A stretch of DNA of 64,000 nt from Gymnogyps californianus (Eukaryota; Chordata; Aves; Accipitriformes; Cathartidae): the NCBI RefSeq assembly GCF_018139145.2, contig NC_059472.1:99646877-99710876 (forward strand), read 5' to 3'. Shown here one piece after another: positions 34,449 to 46,549 of this stretch. Within the stretch, counting starts at the first letter, position 1; each line of letters begins with the position of its first letter. Made by a program: the position numbers and the translations under genes. A model generated the notes under the pieces. The model saw only the letters and a program-made list of their open reading frames with translations, did not search any database and was not told the origin of the DNA.

Positions 34449-35859
34449 TTATAGAAATAGGTCCCTTACTTCTAGCTGTTTTAAGGAAAAAAAGAAAAAG
34501 TCCTGGAAAGCAGGAAAACTGAGATGATAAATGATTGGAGAAAGAAATGTTTAAAATGCAGAAAACTTAAGATAAAAACTCTAAAAACAGTTCCCCAAGT
34601 TTTCATCTAGCTCCAGGTTTGATTCTGGAAACACAGGGATCATAAAGAAGTATGTAATTTAGGATTTCTTTTTTCTTTGAATTTCTGTAGGTGTGATTTA
34701 GTTTTCCTTGTGCTAAAGCAGATGTAGGGAGGATAATGCTTCTGACGGTGTTTCACATAGCCTCTGCTCATAGTTGCTGAGTGGATTTTTTTTTTTTTCT
34801 GTCTTATTACTGAGGTTTGAGTTAATATGTGGCCTGTCAAATATGTTGGAAAGACCCTATTCAACTCTTGGGAAGAAGGCACCCCATCCCTGCAGTAAAC
34901 TTATGAGCAGGGTAGAGCCAGAGGCAGATTGGCCTTGGCTGCTTCAATTGCTAAAACTCTTCCAAACTGTGCAGTAACGTGGTCTGTGGTTGCTGCCTGG
35001 TTAGGTGCAGCCTGCAGAGGTCAGGATCCATGGAGCCATCTCTGGTCCCACAGACACACAAGAACATAATGAAGAGGAGATTTGTGCCTCTTCCATTGGT
35101 CTGAATTTTCTGGAGCTGGGAGAAGATGGTCTTGACATCTCTGCTAAGATAAGCAAAGGCGGGTTTTAGCCAGTATACCTCAGGAAGTAACATTTATTGA
35201 GAAGATTAGCCTGAGCTTAATGAAGGCTTCCTGGCATCTCCAGCCTCTGTGGCAGAGAGTGCTCTTGTGATGAAGCCATGCCATTAAGCCAAGAGGGAAA
35301 TACGGTATCCATTTCTGCAGGTGCTACTGACTCCACAAAGGTACTGGGGGAACAAAACGCTGCCATGTGTGCTGTGGGTCCATGCCATGAGACATGAGGA
35401 GAGGTCTCTGGGTGCTTCGAGGAAAGGCGGTGGCAGTACTTCCCATGGTGGCAGGATGCTCAGAGAAACTTCTTCCAGCAGAGCTGTCACTCTGGCACTT
35501 GATCCATCTGACAGCCCAGCAGAGGCTGCGGTGAGGTCACCTACCAGCTAGTGTTCTGACGCTGCCCAGTCAAGATGGCACTGCTAGCCTGATCCAAATG
35601 GTGCCTCAGCAGAGCGTTTTGAAGGGAAACCATCTCCAGAGGGTGGAAAGGCCAAAGCTGTAAGGTGGACAGCCTTAGAAGAGAGGGAGTGAGTTGTGGG
35701 CATATGTTGCACCAGGTCTCTTTAGATGCTAGTTGAACGAAGGGAAGTTACAGCAGAACCTGTGGATTTGGAAGCAGCCAAGGAGGAAGAGCCAAAAAAT
35801 CTGGAGGCAGCAGAAGCTGAGCTTCTGCTAGCACCAGAGACCAGTCGACCCAGCCCAAG
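34449..35859. other. Noncoding, no recognised feature
   Basis: Mixed composition. A T13-14 tract lies near 34786-34799. Frames of about 80 codons or fewer. Nothing identified. Confidence 0.55.
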
Positions 35860-36240
35860 CATATTGTTACTGTTTTATTAAAAGGGTTGATTTGGAGAAT
35901 GTTGTGTTTGCAATTCAGCATCATGCCTCGGAGCCTTGATTTCAAGCCTTTATTTATATGCTTAATTGTTGCTATGGAAATTCAATATTTAAAGAGGTAA
36001 TTATTGCTGATCTTGTTGCATGTGTCCATTTCTGATGTCCAGCTGTTAGCTCTTTAGCTCCAGTCTAGCAGATTAATTACTACTATTGATTACTTTGAGC
36101 TTCTCTCTTCACACCTGCAGTCTGTGTAATTAGCCGGTGGCCTCCTCTGAAAATTAGGAGCAGTTTCATTTTGGCACCTTGCCATTTCTCAGCCATGTGC
36201 ATTACACTGATGAACAAAAGCAAATCTATTTTAAATAGAG
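35860..36240. promoter_or_regulatory. Strong candidate enhancer with RFX-like X-box
   Basis: This is the most motif-dense AT-rich block in the window. It contains TTTATTAAAAGG, an X-box-like GTTGCTATGGAAAT (35968-35981; 11 of 14 positions match the palindromic RFX consensus), GGTAATTATTGCTGATC, CAGATTAATTACTACTATTGATTAC, GTGTAATTAGCC and AAAATTAGGAG. No transposon signature is visible across about 380 bases. Several homeodomain cores together with SOX-like ATTGTT and RFX sites are typical of neural or ciliary developmental enhancers. Conservation and activity are inferred; no alignment was available. Confidence 0.42.
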
Positions 36241-37289
36241 ATATCTGGGCAATGAAGTCTTTGTATTTTTGAACTATCTGTGGATAACTCAAATAACTCT
36301 ATGCTAGCAAATATTGCACCCCATTGGAAGACCACTGAGAGTAAAAAAAAAATAAATAAATTCCAAACCAGTGGTATTTGTTCTGACCGCCCACCAGTCA
36401 ATAAATGCTGTCCTGGCTTTTTGAAGTTTATTGTCCATAGTGGTTTTTGCACTAAATGGGACCCAACCATCTGAGCACAATCACTTCTCCTCTCAACCTG
36501 CTTTCCTGAGGTGGAGTTGTCCTTTCCCTGTTGCGTGTGTGAGAGATTTCCTGCCGTTCTTACTGGATGCTACCAGGGCACATCAGAGGAACGTTGAGTA
36601 GGAGCATAGGAGGGTATGCCTGTATCCAGGAGGCCTTCATCCATCCTTTCCCTTTCCAAGCACTGTGCTTGTCTCTGGCCATTCACTGTTTTCCAATGGC
36701 CACCCAAGGACCATGGCCCTTCTTGGAAAGACAAGTCTGTGCTGAATTTCCCTCCCTTTGCATATCACGGAGGCAAAGACTGAGGGTTTGAAGGCTTTGC
36801 TTTAAGAAATAAAATATACCTCTTTTGCCACTGGGGTCATGGCTTCCTCCTCTCAAAAAAGAAACTTTTTCTTTATGTAAGCTGGGTTGCTAAGCATAGG
36901 TCATGCTAACATCGTGTGATTTCAGTGTAAGCAATGTGCCGGGAGGGAGAGCGAGCGAGGGGCAAACTCTATCTTTGTTCTCTCTGGGTGAGCATCCAGT
37001 CTAGATTTATAGTAGACCAAGGACAGTCCAAAAGCACAATACGGGTGGCCTGTGAACAAAAGTGTGATGAAATTCAGTGTTCAGGAACTAACTTTCATAT
37101 TAATGCTGCATGACTGGATGCTCTCCACATATCAGCAGTTTAACGTGCCGCAGTTCAGGGTGGTGAGTCTCCAGAGTCAAGGTGGCAATGAAGATGCTCT
37201 CCGCTTCATGGGTCAAACGCTGCCCCGAAAGTTGTTGTGAAGTTCAGGGGAAGAGAAGGGATTCATCTCCTTTCTGGCCGGGTAAAGTA
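36241..37289. other. Noncoding, no recognised feature
   Basis: Short frames only. An (AAATAAATAAA) run lies near 36345-36360. No gene or repeat family recognised. Confidence 0.55.
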
Positions 37290-37361
37290 GTTGCTTTAGA
37301 CTATTTGGTACAGCACCGGCCTCCAGACCAGAAGGTCCCCAGCTGGAATCTCATCACCGCC
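37290..37361 (+). repeat. tRNA-Trp-like fragment, probably SINE-derived
   Basis: From GGTACAGC (37307) the next 49 bases align without gaps to the D-arm-to-T-arm part of vertebrate tRNA-Trp as I remember it, with 33 of 49 identical. The identical core is CTCCAGA-CAGAAGG (37321-37334), which includes the CCA anticodon at 37323-37325. An A-box-like GGTACAGCA and a degraded B-box (AGCTGGAATC, 37341-37350) are present. The acceptor stem does not pair, so it is not a working tRNA. It may be a tRNA pseudogene or the head of an old tRNA-derived SINE (MIR shares parts of this pattern). Confidence 0.45.
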
Positions 37362-37560
37362 ACTGTTTCTAGATTAAATTCTAAATTGTGTACTGTCATT
37401 TGGAGGCCTTCTGTGCAGGGTCTCACTGAGTCACCAGTTATTAGGAATGCCTCCTATTATCGCAGCCCTAAAAGCTATTTGAACAGAAGCCTAATGCGAC
37501 TGTGATTTCCAAGGACCATTTGCTGTTATTGCAGCTCTGCTTTGCTGTGAGTGAGAGAAA
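37362..37560. promoter_or_regulatory. Candidate conserved block next to tRNA-like fragment
   Basis: Non-repetitive sequence directly downstream of the tRNA-like fragment. It includes TAGATTAAATTCTAAATTG, CAGTTATTAGGAATGCCTCC, TATTATCGCAGCCC and TTGCTGTTATTGCAGC. It could be the body of an old SINE retained as a conserved element, or unrelated regulatory DNA. Inference from context. Confidence 0.25.
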
Positions 37561-40500
37561 CAAACCAAAGTTGCTTTCAGATCACATGAAAGGGAGGGAC
37601 AAGGAAGCAGTGGAGCTGGAGTGACATTCAAGCTGCCAACAAATGTAAATTCACCAAAAATAAACAATCTTTTTATTAACTAGAGCGGGGTCATTTCTAC
37701 TGCAAGAAAACAAACAGGTTAATTTTCTTCAAGCAGATACATTTCCAGGATTTTGTAATTCTTCTCATTTTTCGAAGTAGTTGCAAAAAGTAGCTGCTGA
37801 AGAAGTACGCAGAATCTATGCACTGCCCTACCCCATGGGCCAGAGGGACCTTCTCCGTAGAAGAGGAGGACATAGCAGAAAGGCAAATGTCTGCTCCCTG
37901 GGAGAGGAAGGCAGTAACTTGTGTGCACAGAATGGGAAACTACAAATATAAATATTATTCTGAAGGCACACAGATGCATGTGAGAAGTCTATATAACGTG
38001 GGAGAATTTGAAGTCTGAGTAATGTAGTTTATGGGCTGGATTTCAGAGCAGTGCTGATTCTACTTTATTGCTGACTCTTTATAAGACTTCTTAGCCCTAA
38101 GTTCCCTCCATAAAATGAAAGTGGAATTTTGCCTGAAGAAGGGCTGATTAAGGTACTAGGAAAGTAGGTCTTTCATAAAGAGTTTTAGAAGTTCTCTTGT
38201 ATCTACAGCTAAACGTGCTGTGAACAGCTTGCTCCTGTTTAGGAGGACTGATGTGAAATGGCAATGGTCCATTATAACTAGTGGTGCTAGGTTCAACGCT
38301 GGTTGAATATATGGTCAAATATTTGTATTAGTCCTGGGTAATACAGTTGCGTACACAATTCAGCCCTGGCTCTCCCTTATCTACTAGCACTGGGGTGTTT
38401 GGCAAGGATGAGGGGCTACATCAGAGAGTCTATTTAGAGCATGAGGTGCCAGACATCTTCTTCGTATCAGATGGTCTGCAGCCAGCCACGCTCGCAGAAG
38501 AAGGACAGACGGCTGGCGAGGGAGAAGACAACCGAAAGCTGGGACCATTAGAGGAAGGCAGTGGTGCTGCCAGCTATTTGCCTTCCCTGTTCCCAGCTGG
38601 ATATATCCCATTTAAGATGCTGCTGTACTGTCTCTAGCAAACAGATTAGTAAATTGGGAAGGGAGTACAGCTAGCTGTGGGGTAATGAATAGGTGGCCAG
38701 GCAGAAGAGAGAGCAAACATGTTTATGCGTCCGTGTTATGTGTCCAAGTGCTCACAGCACTTCAGCGTGGCACAGGCTGAAGCATGGGAATGCTTTCAGG
38801 GCTGGCTTGCTGTACTTGGAAATCTCTGAAACTTAGGGTTTAAGTTTCAAAGATTTCAAAGTGTCAAAAATCCCACCTACTGCAGCAGAGGTCACAGTTT
38901 CTGGCCAGCCCGAGGTGCAAAAAGGCCATTCCTACCATGATTGTCCCCTGGGATCTAAGAGCAGCAACTGATCCAGTTCTGTTGCGAATTAGCAAACCAG
39001 CTTGGAAAAAGTCAGGCTTGCATGTCCAGTGGAGCCACCTGAACACCAGCTGCCTTTGTTATGTGTTTTAAACCACCTACAGGCATTGCTTTTACCTAAC
39101 TGAGATCGAGCCTGGGACAACTTGCTCCTACCCACACAAGGAGCTAGATCTTATGGCTTGGGGATGCAGGCGAGGTGGTCGCCCTCATATCAATGATGTG
39201 GCAGACCCCCTAGACTTACAGTCTGTGTCCATGGTCAGGCATGCTGAGCGAAAGTAGTGACAGGCTGGAAGACTTCTGGGGCAACTGCTTTCCTCCTGGA
39301 GAAAGGTAAGACCACTGGTAACACCCCTCAGGGGTTCCTGGTAAATGAAGAAGTGCTCTATCTGCAGGTTGTGACTAAAGCTGTGGTTAAAGGTAATGAG
39401 GATCTCCCTCATCCTGAAGTTCTTAAAATAAGTTTGCTCAGCAAACCATTCAAAGGCACCTACTGGCATTATCAAAAACATCTGAGTGCCCAATTCAGGA
39501 GGATCTGAACATGGATGCTTTTGGAGATTGCTGTCTGTATCATTCTGCTGTCTGTATCTTTAGGCGTGTAAAGAGTCTGATGTGTTGCTGTGTTTAGAGT
39601 GTTAAAGATGTGACATGAACAGCCTATCACCCTTTCTGAGAAGTCTCATCATTCAATTTCTCATCATTGCTGCAGCTACTTTCCTCCTTTTACTAGATTG
39701 TGAGGTATTCCCACTGTACACTTATGTGGCTCTCAGCACAGCCGGCTGAGACTGAAGTCCTCCCAAAATGCAAGTAGTAAACAGGAATAAGAGCGTGAGG
39801 TATATATGCAGTGACAAAAGTGAGATTGCTCACAGCTGGCAAGTTGTGTGTCACATGTTTGTAGATTTGAAATGCCGTTTATTTCTTGACTGTTTGTCTC
39901 AGTGCACTGACTTTGTTCATATGCCAGGTTTTGCATTTGGCCTTTGGCATCAGCCTATGCAACCATCATTGACTTCATCTGAAGCTGTGCTTAAGTGCTG
40001 CACTGCGTCATCTTTTCCTTCCCCAGGATTTAAGTTGTTTGAATTGCTATGTGTGTGATCCTTCTCCCACCTAATGACACGCGGTGATTGCACTTTGTCT
40101 TTTGTCAGCTTGGAGTTTTCCTTTAGCCAGGTACAGCTGGGAGCTGCTTTTGAGCCCTGGTGGGTTTTTTTCACCAGTCCTATAAAAACCTGTTGCTATG
40201 CTGGAGGATACATCTGGGAGCACAGAGCACTCAGGATAGGCTTCAAGCTCTGATCTGCATTTGAGGTGCTTGTTACATCCTGCTTCTCTGTGACACCAGC
40301 TCAGAAAACCCTACCAACCTGCTGCCTATAGGAGCAGGCTGAAGGAGCTGATGGCATGCTCCGTGTCAGGCTGCTCCTGCCACACTCCATCTGCCTTGCT
40401 TAGCTGGAGCGTTTATAGTCAAAAGCCCTCCTGACAGGAAACATTCTGGCTGTAATGAAGTATCCACGGAGATTAATATGGTATTTGTTACCAAAACGTC

Positions 40501-40944
40501 TCCCAAAACCACAGTACTGACTTCTGTGTCCTAATTGTCCTGCATCTGTTTCCAGCCTCAGAATACTACCTCTTAGGTAGAGGGGCTGTTGTAACCAAAC
40601 TGTCTCTTGGTATCCATTGCTTACTAATGTGGCTTCTGCATTGTTCATGAGCTAAGGAAATAACATGGTGCTATAAGGATCCTAGGAAACTCGGGACAAT
40701 CTGGGTTATATATATGACTAGATGTCTTCAGGAGGCATTTGAAATCCTTGTACTATCCTCTTGATATAAAATCCCTTTCTTGAGAGCACTTATTTTACGG
40801 CTCACACTTTTTCCTCTCTGAATGTAAGTATGTGTACATGTGTACGCACGTGTCTGTGTTTGTGCATGACATACGAGAGATTTTTGTCCCTAAATAGGGA
40901 AAACATGGGTTGGTCTGTGTTTTCATGAGACTGTGCATCCCATC
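37561..40944. other. Noncoding, no recognised feature
   Basis: Frames of 107 codons or fewer with no domain. AT-rich near 37640-37760. No repeat family recognised with confidence. Confidence 0.55.
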
Positions 40945-41345
40945 CACAGCATCAGCTCTCACCCTAATGAGCTGAAGCTACATTAGCAAAATCCCAGGCA
41001 GATAAATTGACTTTAAACCTTGGTTTGATGATCCTACTAAGACATTCAATTAATTCTGTTTTGCTACAAGCTAATTTATGACTTTGTGTTTATTCCAAAA
41101 AAATGTTGAATGTACAAATCAGTAGGAGACAAGGTAATGAATTATTCTACCTTCCTTCATGCTCTTGTCTTCACACTTCACTACTATAAGAATGGAAGAG
41201 GAAATATGAAAGAAATGTCTTTTGATGTATGAAATGTGGATATTTTCTCATACTGAGCTGTATCTAACTGGTGTAAACACATAATCAAGCCCTCTAGGAG
41301 ATGCTAATTAGTGCGGTAAATGTTAGTTTATTAATTGCCATTACA
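40945..41345. promoter_or_regulatory. Candidate conserved regulatory block(s)
   Basis: Two AT-rich, non-repetitive stretches. 40945-41100 has CCTAATGAGC, ACATTAGCAAAATCCC, CAATTAATTCTG and GCTAATTTATGAC. 41295-41345 has GATGCTAATTAGTGCGG and GTTTATTAATTGCC. TAATTA-type cores recur. Proposed from motif content alone. Confidence 0.27.
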
Positions 41346-42636
41346 TTTCTCTTTGTTTCACCAGTGAATGTGTCTTTTCAGGAGAACAGATTTGATATGG
41401 TGTGTCTGTAGAATTTGTTTGTGTTCATGGCAAATGAAGACAAGTAGCCTAGCAAAGCTGTGATGAATTAACAGCAGTCCATGCGATCAACGTTTCTGTA
41501 ACGGAGTCCACAAAGTGCATGGGCTTCCGTGTGATCTGAGAAGAAAAACAGCACAAAACAAAAAGCCCCAGAGGATTTGATAACAATTTTCTGCTCCATC
41601 TCTCTACTTGGTGTGTTTTTAATGAGCCCTCCAAAAGCACAGGTAGTAAAACTTTCCCTTTTTGATGTGGCAGAATACACTGCCAAGACATACTGCAGGA
41701 GAGGTACTTCAAAGGCAAACAGCCAGTGAATACAATTACATTAGGTGAGGCTGCTGGGTATAATTGAGTTCCTCCCATCCTTGGAAAGTGATAGAAGACA
41801 GTCCCTTAACAATTCCCTCTTCCTGCTCCTCCAGCTTGTTATTATAAATCAATACTTTCCCTGTGATGTTCACATTTGTAAACTATGCCATTATCACATG
41901 CTATGTCGCCTGTGTCAGGTACCATGAGCCAAGGTTGTGCCTACTGGTAAAAAATAAAGGATCAAGCGAGCAGTGCCCCAGTAGGCAGCAGCAGCATGGA
42001 CTGTGGAGAGGGCAGAAGAAGCATCCTGTGGTCTGCCAGCCTGGAAGCAATCCCTTCCCTCTGTGGAGGCTGCCAATAATTGCTGGAAATGCTTGTGCAG
42101 GGAGGTGCTGGTGCTTCTAGGAAGCAGTGAAGCAGACTGTGTGTGTCGAAGCAGCTTGGTGTCCCAGGAGGACCAAGGTGGGAAGTGACTTTGCTGGGGG
42201 CGGATCTAGGTCATGGCTTGACCAAGCTCTCGGGACCTACTTTTAGACTTGGTATGGAGAGAAAGGCTTTGCATGTATTTAATCACTTTACTTGTGGAGC
42301 CAAAGCACAGGAGGAGGTTTTTTCCTTCTGTGTGGAACGTGAGCTCTTGTGTTTTCATGGACTTTGGTTAAAATACACCAAACCACAGATATCTTTTCAT
42401 ACTCCTTCCCTGTGGAATCAACTCTACAAAGCCTTACAATATGAAACAGTTAATATCTTTTGCCCAGACATTTGAAAATGCTTTTGCATTGTTTTCTTCA
42501 GTTATTTGCCTAGGTAAGTTTTAGTAGGCCACTGAAAATCTGAGGCTAGAATGCTCATTTGATCTTTATCCTTGAGAGCAAGGTTGCTTCGCAATGTCTT
42601 TGAATAGTTTGAGTCTCTAATCCTGTTCAGGGCAGG
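41346..42636. other. Noncoding, no recognised feature
   Basis: No gene. Frames up to 110 codons with no domain. Ends at the target-site duplication of the first solo LTR. Confidence 0.55.
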
Positions 42637-43213
42637 TGTCCTAGTTTTGGCTGGGACAGAGTGAACTCTCTTCTTAGTAGCTGGTACAGTGCTGTGTTTT
42701 GGATTTAGTGTGAGAATAATGTTGATAACACTCTGATGTTTTAGTTGTTGCTAAGTAGCGCTTATCTTAAGCCAAGGACTTTTCAGTTTCCTATGCTCTG
42801 CCAGCAAGCAGGTGCACAAGAAGCTGGGAGGGAGCATAGCCGGGGCAGCTGACCTGAACTAGCCAAAGGGCTATTCCATACCATGGAACGTCATGCCCAG
42901 TATATAAACAGGGGGGAGTTGGCCGGGGGGGCGGATCGTGGCTCGGGTATCAGTCAGCAGGTGGTGAGCAATTGCATTGTGCATCACTTGTCTTTTCTTG
43001 GGTGTTATCTCTTTTTTGTTGTTGTTGTTGTATTCCTTTTCATTACAATTATTATTATTCTTAGTTAGTAGTGTATTTTATTTTACTTTAGTTATCAGAC
43101 TGTTCTTATCTCAACCCACGAGTTTTACTTTTTTCCTTTCCTCCTCCCCACCCCACTGGGACGGGGAAGTGGCTGCATGGTGCTTAGTTGCTGCCTGGGG
43201 TTAAACCATGACA
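42637..43213 (+). mobile_element. Solo LTR of an avian endogenous retrovirus (copy A)
   Basis: The element starts TGTCCTAG and ends CCATGACA (TG...CA), 577 bp long. It is flanked by a perfect 5-bp duplication GCAGG (42632-42636 and 43214-43218), which proves the ends and shows an intact insertion. A TATATAAA box sits at 42901-42908, so the LTR reads on the plus strand. The polyadenylation region that is ATTAAA in copy C reads ATCAGA here, so it is mutated. No gag, pol or env sequence flanks it, so it is a solo LTR left by LTR-LTR recombination. I recognise the sequence as a common avian LTR, probably ERVL-type given the 5-bp duplication. Confidence 0.9.
42901..42908 (+). promoter_or_regulatory. 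LTR TATA box
   Basis: TATATAAA about 265 bases into the LTR, the expected place between U3 and R. It is identical in the second copy. Confidence 0.65.
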
Positions 43214-43218
43214 GCAGG

Positions 43219-43988
43219 TTCTAGTTTACATTCTTACACAAATAACGACAATCCGACATCAGAAACTTCTAGCTTGGACTTCTCTGGATGTCTGCTCAAA
43301 AGGCAGGATCCTTCTTGCCTCTTTCCACTAAGGCACATGTCTTGCCTCTGCGCTTCAGTTACTGCAGACGTCAAAGGCAGGCATGGCTGACTCTCTTCTG
43401 GGACTCTGTGTGGCAAGAGTGGGTGTTGCTGCTGCAGGTCTTAATTAGTATTAAGTCATTGATTTATTTTCTGGTGATAAATAATCATAACTAGCATATA
43501 AATATGTAGTGCTGTTCTGATCAGAGCACTGAATTAGAAGGTTCTGTCCAAATGTTTGCATGACGAGTGAAAAGAAAAAAAATGTTGGAGAACCTTTTAT
43601 TTTCCAGATTGGGAAGATTTTAAAAAAATTGCAAATGTTGTGTTCAGTGTATTGCTTCAGCAGAGCTTGAGCAAAATTACACCTTTTTAGTAAGGGGGCT
43701 TTTTTTCTGGACTCCAGTAGCAGGAGTATGATGGAGGATGGACCCAGCTTAGAAATTTGCTAGAAATCTGGAGATATAAACTGGCTTGTCCTCCGAGACA
43801 CGCTCCATATCTGCAGAATCTATCTGAATAAATGAGCCCCTTACTTAACTGGGAACGTACTGTATATTCCATCTGCAGACTGAATGATTGCTCCATTTCA
43901 AGCCTCCTGACTCCCATGGAGCCATCTGGTACACGCTAGTTTGTGCGAATAGGTGAGGATTCCTGCTAACACAACAGCCTTCAACTAG
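43219..43988. other. Noncoding, no recognised feature
   Basis: Short frames only. Nothing identified. Confidence 0.55.
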
Positions 43989-44015
43989 GCAGAGTGCTGA
44001 TATTTAGCACTCTGC
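43989..44015. repeat. Perfect 10-bp inverted repeat, 7-nt loop
   Basis: GCAGAGTGCT (43989-43998) and AGCACTCTGC (44006-44015) are exact complements. Pairing can extend to 12 bp with one G-T wobble. The loop is AT-rich (GATATTT). It is too short for a typical microRNA precursor but could be a structured RNA element or a dimer site. Confidence 0.65.
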
Positions 44016-44965
44016 TTCACATCTGCGTGCAAAACCGTAACAAAACCCCCAACACTTTTTGTGTTTAATATTTAAATGAACCTTCCTTTTTCTCCTGGAA
44101 AGCCAGTTGGGACAGGAACAATTAATGCAATTCCATCAGAAAATGGGTTGAGCTATTAATATATCCAACTAAGCAGAAATTTCATGTTATGTGGCATTGT
44201 GAATTTTTTTCACCCCTTGCTTGCTAAGGGCTGAGTGGGGAGGAGGGTGGGAGAGGGGGAGAAGGTATGTGTCATATAGATATTTTTATATCACTTTGAG
44301 CTATTGTCAGAAAATTAAGCTAATGGATATAATTCATGTCTGTAAGCAGCAGCGGGCTGGTCATAGGACTCATCAATAAGTATGTAAATGTTGCGTCATT
44401 TTTGGCTGCCCTGCTATGTTTAAGACGTCTGTATGGGATTGGCAGCCTGTGACAAAGCACCACGAAGAAGGTGCCTCGGTGGTAGCTGAATCGTTCCAAA
44501 GGGTTTTGGTGAAAGTGGACAGAACAAGGTGAATAGGGGAGAAAGGGAAGTAGACTAAAATCCAAAGGCTGCCTGTGTACTCACACTGTTTTATTCTCTG
44601 GCACCCAGATCCACAGATATATTTAAGACATGTAACACGTAGCCGGAGAGACCTGTGTGCTTTTCGGCAATTTGAAAAGAATAAAGCGACATTAGATCCC
44701 CCTTTCCCTCCAGACACTGCTCAGGAGCCTGGAGGGGAAGGAGGTCAGGAGAACTTTCCGGCTGCTATGTGGGACGTGCTGCTGCCCTGGGCTGGACAGC
44801 AGTGGCCCTCATGCCTCTGGAGCTTGTAGGGAGGTCTCAGGTCAGAAAAGTCCCACGAGGTGTTGATCTCCCCAGATGTTTTGCAGAGTATAGGTTACTT
44901 AGGACTTTTGCTTAGTCCAGGATGAGACTTGCGTCAGTAGCACACACCTCTCTGGTTTTGGTTTG
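44016..44965. other. Noncoding, no recognised feature
   Basis: A purine-rich (GAGGGGGAGAAGG) patch lies near 44235-44265. The frame at 44373-44717 (114 codons, minus) has no domain. Confidence 0.55.
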
Positions 44966-44990
44966 ATTTATTTATTTATTTATTTATTTC
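44966..44990. repeat. (TTTA)n microsatellite
   Basis: About six TTTA units in perfect register. Confidence 0.9.
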
Positions 44991-46549
44991 TGCATCGGAA
45001 ATAATGGTGGATCTTTCCAATAAAAGTATCTTTTTTTCAGCCATTCAAGCTAGCTCTAGCTGCTGATGCATCCTGACTAAATGGGAGTCAGTGTGAATGG
45101 TGCAAAGACCTGTGTTTGCTCGTAACATGGTGAGTATGTGGTTTACCAGTGCAGGATTGGGTCTGTGCAGATTCTTGCAATTCACATCAGTGCAATCTCA
45201 CTTAGTTTTAGTAAATGTTGCCCCTCAGACATGGGATCACTTACAAACTGGGATCTGTGCTCACATGTCTATTGCAAAATACAGCCTGCTAAAAACAGCT
45301 GTAAGGAGCTCCCTTTGTCTGGTTGGGGTTCTTCACTTAAGTGCTTGTGGTGCCTGATTAAATTAGTAATCAGAGATATAGTCATGCTATTTTGTGACTC
45401 TGAGAGCCTTGATTGTGGATTATATTTACACACTGCAATTTCTTTCTAAATGGAGCTCTTTGTATTCAAGGACTTTAAGAGTCTTTCAGCCTGCGATAAA
45501 ATCCAGTTTGCTACATAGACTAGTTCTTGCAGTGGTGCCAAGCTCTTGGTCAGGCATGCTGTGTAAAACAGTTTTTCATTTGCACAATAAATACGGCTAT
45601 GTAAAAGTTCATGTGTGGTGCGGTGGTTTTGCTGACCCTTTATGCTGAAAAACTGCACGATGGCAGACTGGCAGATGCATTAAATGCCTTCATGTTGTGT
45701 TGCCTCAAAATGACAGTTTCCTTTCTTGTCAAAACAGGGGATGGCTTGAACCAAAGCCACATAAATGGTAACAACAAACTTTGTGGTATTTAAAATGCCT
45801 GCATGGATCCAAACCCTGTGGCCTGTCCCTGGTAAAAACAATAGGGCTGGAAAGTCAGGCAGCCCTTGCAGCATATTTTTTTGTGTTTAAAACTCATCAT
45901 GTATGCTAAGACAGTGGCTCTGTCCCATGCACATAGGTAGCAGAGGTAGGCAGGAGATCTGACTACTGATTTTGAGGCTCCAGAGCCCTTCAGGTAAGTC
46001 CTATGGGGGAACCCTTTAGTTGGAAGCCCCCGTTTAAAGCTTCTTCTTGTCCTGTTTAGAATAGGGACAGGAAACATAATCTCCTGCATCGGCCCAGCTG
46101 CATTCGCTTGCAAAACAGTGCAGGGAAAAAGAGGAGGACTTGGCCCACCATGATGAGACGCCCCGAAGTCAGGGAAATGTTCAACCAGGCTGTGCTCTGA
46201 ATCATCTCAGAGTGGGCTCTAGCCCCTTAGGCTTTCTCTAGGCATGGCCAGAAGTTTCACCCTAGGTTGGAGGAAACTTTCCCAGGAAGGGTTTTCGTGT
46301 TTGCTTTGCTTTGTTTTGCTTTTTTGTTTTTTTTTTTTTCTGGACACTGATGGATTCTTATGAAAAAATCTTATTTCCTTCTCTGGTGACATTTGATTCA
46401 AGCTCTGAAAAATTCCTGACCAGCTTTAGTGGGCACCAATTTGTTTGGTTTTTTTAGATCACTTTTACTAGAAGAACAATTTATTTGAATACCTTACATT
46501 GATACTAACATGAAGGTCCTGTTTATAAATGTATCAGTGGGACTTAAAA
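44991..46549. other. Noncoding, no recognised feature
   Basis: Frames of 107 codons or fewer. A T-rich tract lies at 46318-46340. No gene identified. Confidence 0.55.

Noticed and set aside
37290..37361. Functional tRNA-Trp gene
   Set aside because: Only the D-arm-to-T-arm part matches. The acceptor stem does not pair and the B-box is mutated.
43989..44015. microRNA precursor
   Set aside because: Arms of 10-12 bp with a 7-nt loop are too short, and the flanks do not extend the stem. The hairpins at 23961 and 33169 fail for the same reason.
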